Shown one piece after another: positions 6,172 to 7,386 of a DNA stretch of 7,386 nt. Under the pieces are notes generated by a model. The model did not search any database, was not told the DNA's origin, and saw only the letters and a program-made list of their open reading frames with translations. The stretch comes from Bifidobacterium breve (GTDB taxonomy: Bacteria; Actinomycetota; Actinomycetes; Mycobacteriales; Mycobacteriaceae), in the NCBI GenBank assembly GCA_945882475.1, contig CAMCWJ010000146.1:1-7386 (forward strand), in the 5' to 3' direction. Position 1 is the stretch's first letter. Every line of letters starts with the position of its first letter. A program made the position numbers and the translations under genes.

Positions 6172-7386
6172 CTTTCAAACCTCCGGCGGACCGCCTCCCC
6201 GTGGGCAGGCAGATCCTCGGCATTGGCCAGCGTGATCACGTGACCGGAGACATCCTTCAACGCAGCCTCGGGGTAGTCGACGACGTGGATGCCGCGCAGG
6301 AAGGTCTGCACGGACAGTCCACTGGAGTGCCGCGCGCATCCCGCGGTGGGCAGCACGTGATTGGAACCCGCGCAGTAGTCACCGAGGCTTACCGGCGAGA
6401 ACGGTCCGACGAATATCGCTCCGGCACTGCGGATCCGGGCCGCGACGCCCGCCGCGTCGGCGGTCTGGATCTCCAGGTGCTCGGCGGCGTAGGCGTTGAC
6501 CACCCGCACCCCGGTTTCGACGTCGTCGACCAGGACGATCGCGGACTGCCGTCCGCTCAACGCCTCGGTGACCCGCTCCCGGTGCACGGTGGTGGTCAAC
6601 TGCACGGTCAACTCGGCGTCGGTGGCATCAGCCAGCGCGACGCTGTCGGTGACCAGCACGCCGGCCGCCATCACGTCGTGCTCGGCCTGGCTGATCAGAT
6701 CCGCGGCCACATGCACCGGGTCGGCGGTGTGGTCGGCCAGGATTCCGATCTCGGTCGGTCCGGCCTCGGAGTCGATGCCGACCTGCGATCGGCAGATCCG
6801 CTTGGCCGCGGTCACATAGATATTGCCCGGCCCGGTGATGATGTCGACCGGAGCCAGCTCGGCACCGTCGGTGTCGGTGCCGCCGAAGGCCAACAGTGCC
6901 ACTGCCTGTGCACCGCCGAGGGCCCACACCTCCTCGACGCCCAGCATCCGCGCGGCGGCCAGGATGGTCGGGTGCGGCAGGCCTCCGAAGGCGGCCTGCG
7001 GCGGGCTTGCCACCACGAGAGACTCCACACCCGCGGCCTGGGCCGGTACGACGTTCATCACGACACTCGACGGGTAGACGGCAGTGCCGCCGGGGACGTA
7101 GAGGCCGACGCGTTCCACCGGCACCCAGCGCTCGGTCACCGAGGCGCCGGTCCCGAGCAGGGTGGTGGTGTCGGTCCGGCGCTGGTCGGCATGCACGGCC
7201 CGGGTGCGCTCGATCGCCACCTCCAGGGCGGCTCGGATATCTGGATCAAGACGATCCAGCGCGGCATCAAGTTCGGCGGCCGGCACCCGGACCGCGTCGG
7301 GGCGCACACCGTCGAACGTCGCGCCGTATTCCAGTGCCGCGACCGCGCCACGTGCGGCCACATCGTCGACGATGGGCCGGACCGTC
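6168..7386 (-). CDS. hisD: Histidinol dehydrogenase, 5' end cut off by window edge
   Basis: HisD performs the last two steps of histidine synthesis, oxidising histidinol to histidinal and then histidine with two NAD+ and a zinc ion. The window contains 405 residues up to the stop; comparison with the 438-residue M. tuberculosis enzyme as recalled suggests about 33 N-terminal residues lie outside. Visible signatures are ERVGLYVPGG (fragment residues 91-100), the ITGPGNIYV loop, EAGPTEI, ISQAEHD (Gln233 and His236 as zinc ligands), AAEHLEIQ (Glu302 and His303, the general acid/base pair), GDYCAGSNHVLPTAG (Asp336, zinc ligand) and the C-terminal HGEAV (His395, zinc ligand). The reading frame stays open to the edge, so the GTG at 7361 is an internal valine codon, not the start. 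This appears to be the first his gene of the operon in this window; its promoter is outside. Confidence 0.97.
   Translation of the reverse strand, partial: TVRPIVDDVAARGAVAALEYGATFDGVRPDAVRVPAAELDAALDRLDPDIRAALEVAIERTRAVHADQRRTDTTTLLGTGASVTERWVPVERVGLYVPGGTAVYPSSVVMNVVPAQAAGVESLVVASPPQAAFGGLPHPTILAAARMLGVEEVWALGGAQAVALLAFGGTDTDGAELAPVDIITGPGNIYVTAAKRICRSQVGIDSEAGPTEIGILADHTADPVHVAADLISQAEHDVMAAGVLVTDSVALADATDAELTVQLTTTVHRERVTEALSGRQSAIVLVDDVETGVRVVNAYAAEHLEIQTADAAGVAARIRSAGAIFVGPFSPVSLGDYCAGSNHVLPTAGCARHSSGLSVQTFLRGIHVVDYPEAALKDVSGHVITLANAEDLPAHGEAVRRRFER
6180..6184 (-). promoter_or_regulatory. Ribosome binding site of hisC inside the hisD 3' end
   Basis: The minus strand reads GGAGG within the last codons of hisD. 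Spacing is 8 bases to the GTG at 6171 and 11 bases to the ATG at 6168, which mildly favours the GTG. A second purine run, GAAAG (6172-6176), is too close to either start to act as the main site. Confidence 0.6.

Noticed and set aside
1..7386. Search for CRISPR arrays, insertion sequences, tRNA or rRNA genes, phage or defence genes
   Set aside because: None seen; apart from two short intergenic gaps the whole window is explained by nine conserved metabolic genes.

Overview
The window is a high-GC actinobacterial chromosome segment, most likely from a Mycobacterium (fast-growing Mycolicibacterium type). The inference rests on recalled similarity of every predicted protein to its M. tuberculosis counterpart (HisD, HisC1, HisB, HisH, PriA/HisA, HisF, HisI, BcpB, TrpE), on the local gene order, and on the single bifunctional PriA isomerase typical of actinobacteria. 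No database search was run.

Layout. Read on the minus strand from the right edge, the window carries a tightly packed histidine operon: hisD (5' end cut off), hisC, hisB, hisH, hisA/priA, hisF and hisI, spanning 7386 down to 1921. Neighbouring genes overlap by 4 bases (GTGA or ATGA) at every junction except hisA/hisF, where one base separates stop and start. A 107-base convergent gap (1814-1920) follows and holds a nested inverted-repeat element. Next come bcpB on the plus strand (1358-1813), a 56-base divergent control region (1302-1357), and trpE on the minus strand (1301-1), whose 3' end is cut off. The window has no gene-free stretch longer than 107 bases.

How the genes work together. 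Seven of the histidine-pathway proteins are here. HisI performs the cyclohydrolase step. HisA/PriA isomerises ProFAR to PRFAR. HisH and HisF form the glutamine amidotransferase/cyclase that makes IGP and AICAR. HisB dehydrates IGP, HisC transaminates the product, and HisD oxidises histidinol to histidine. HisG, HisE and the histidinol-phosphate phosphatase are not in the window and are presumably elsewhere. TrpE starts tryptophan synthesis, and PriA is expected to supply the TrpF step too, so the locus touches both aromatic/heterocyclic amino acid pathways. BcpB is a thiol peroxidase with no direct link to either pathway.

No new biological system is visible; this is conserved core metabolism. 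The points worth a second look are the structured intergenic element, a probable leaderless bcpB promoter, the absence of impA and chaA compared with the M. tuberculosis arrangement as I recall it, and the chain of GTG-start overlaps.
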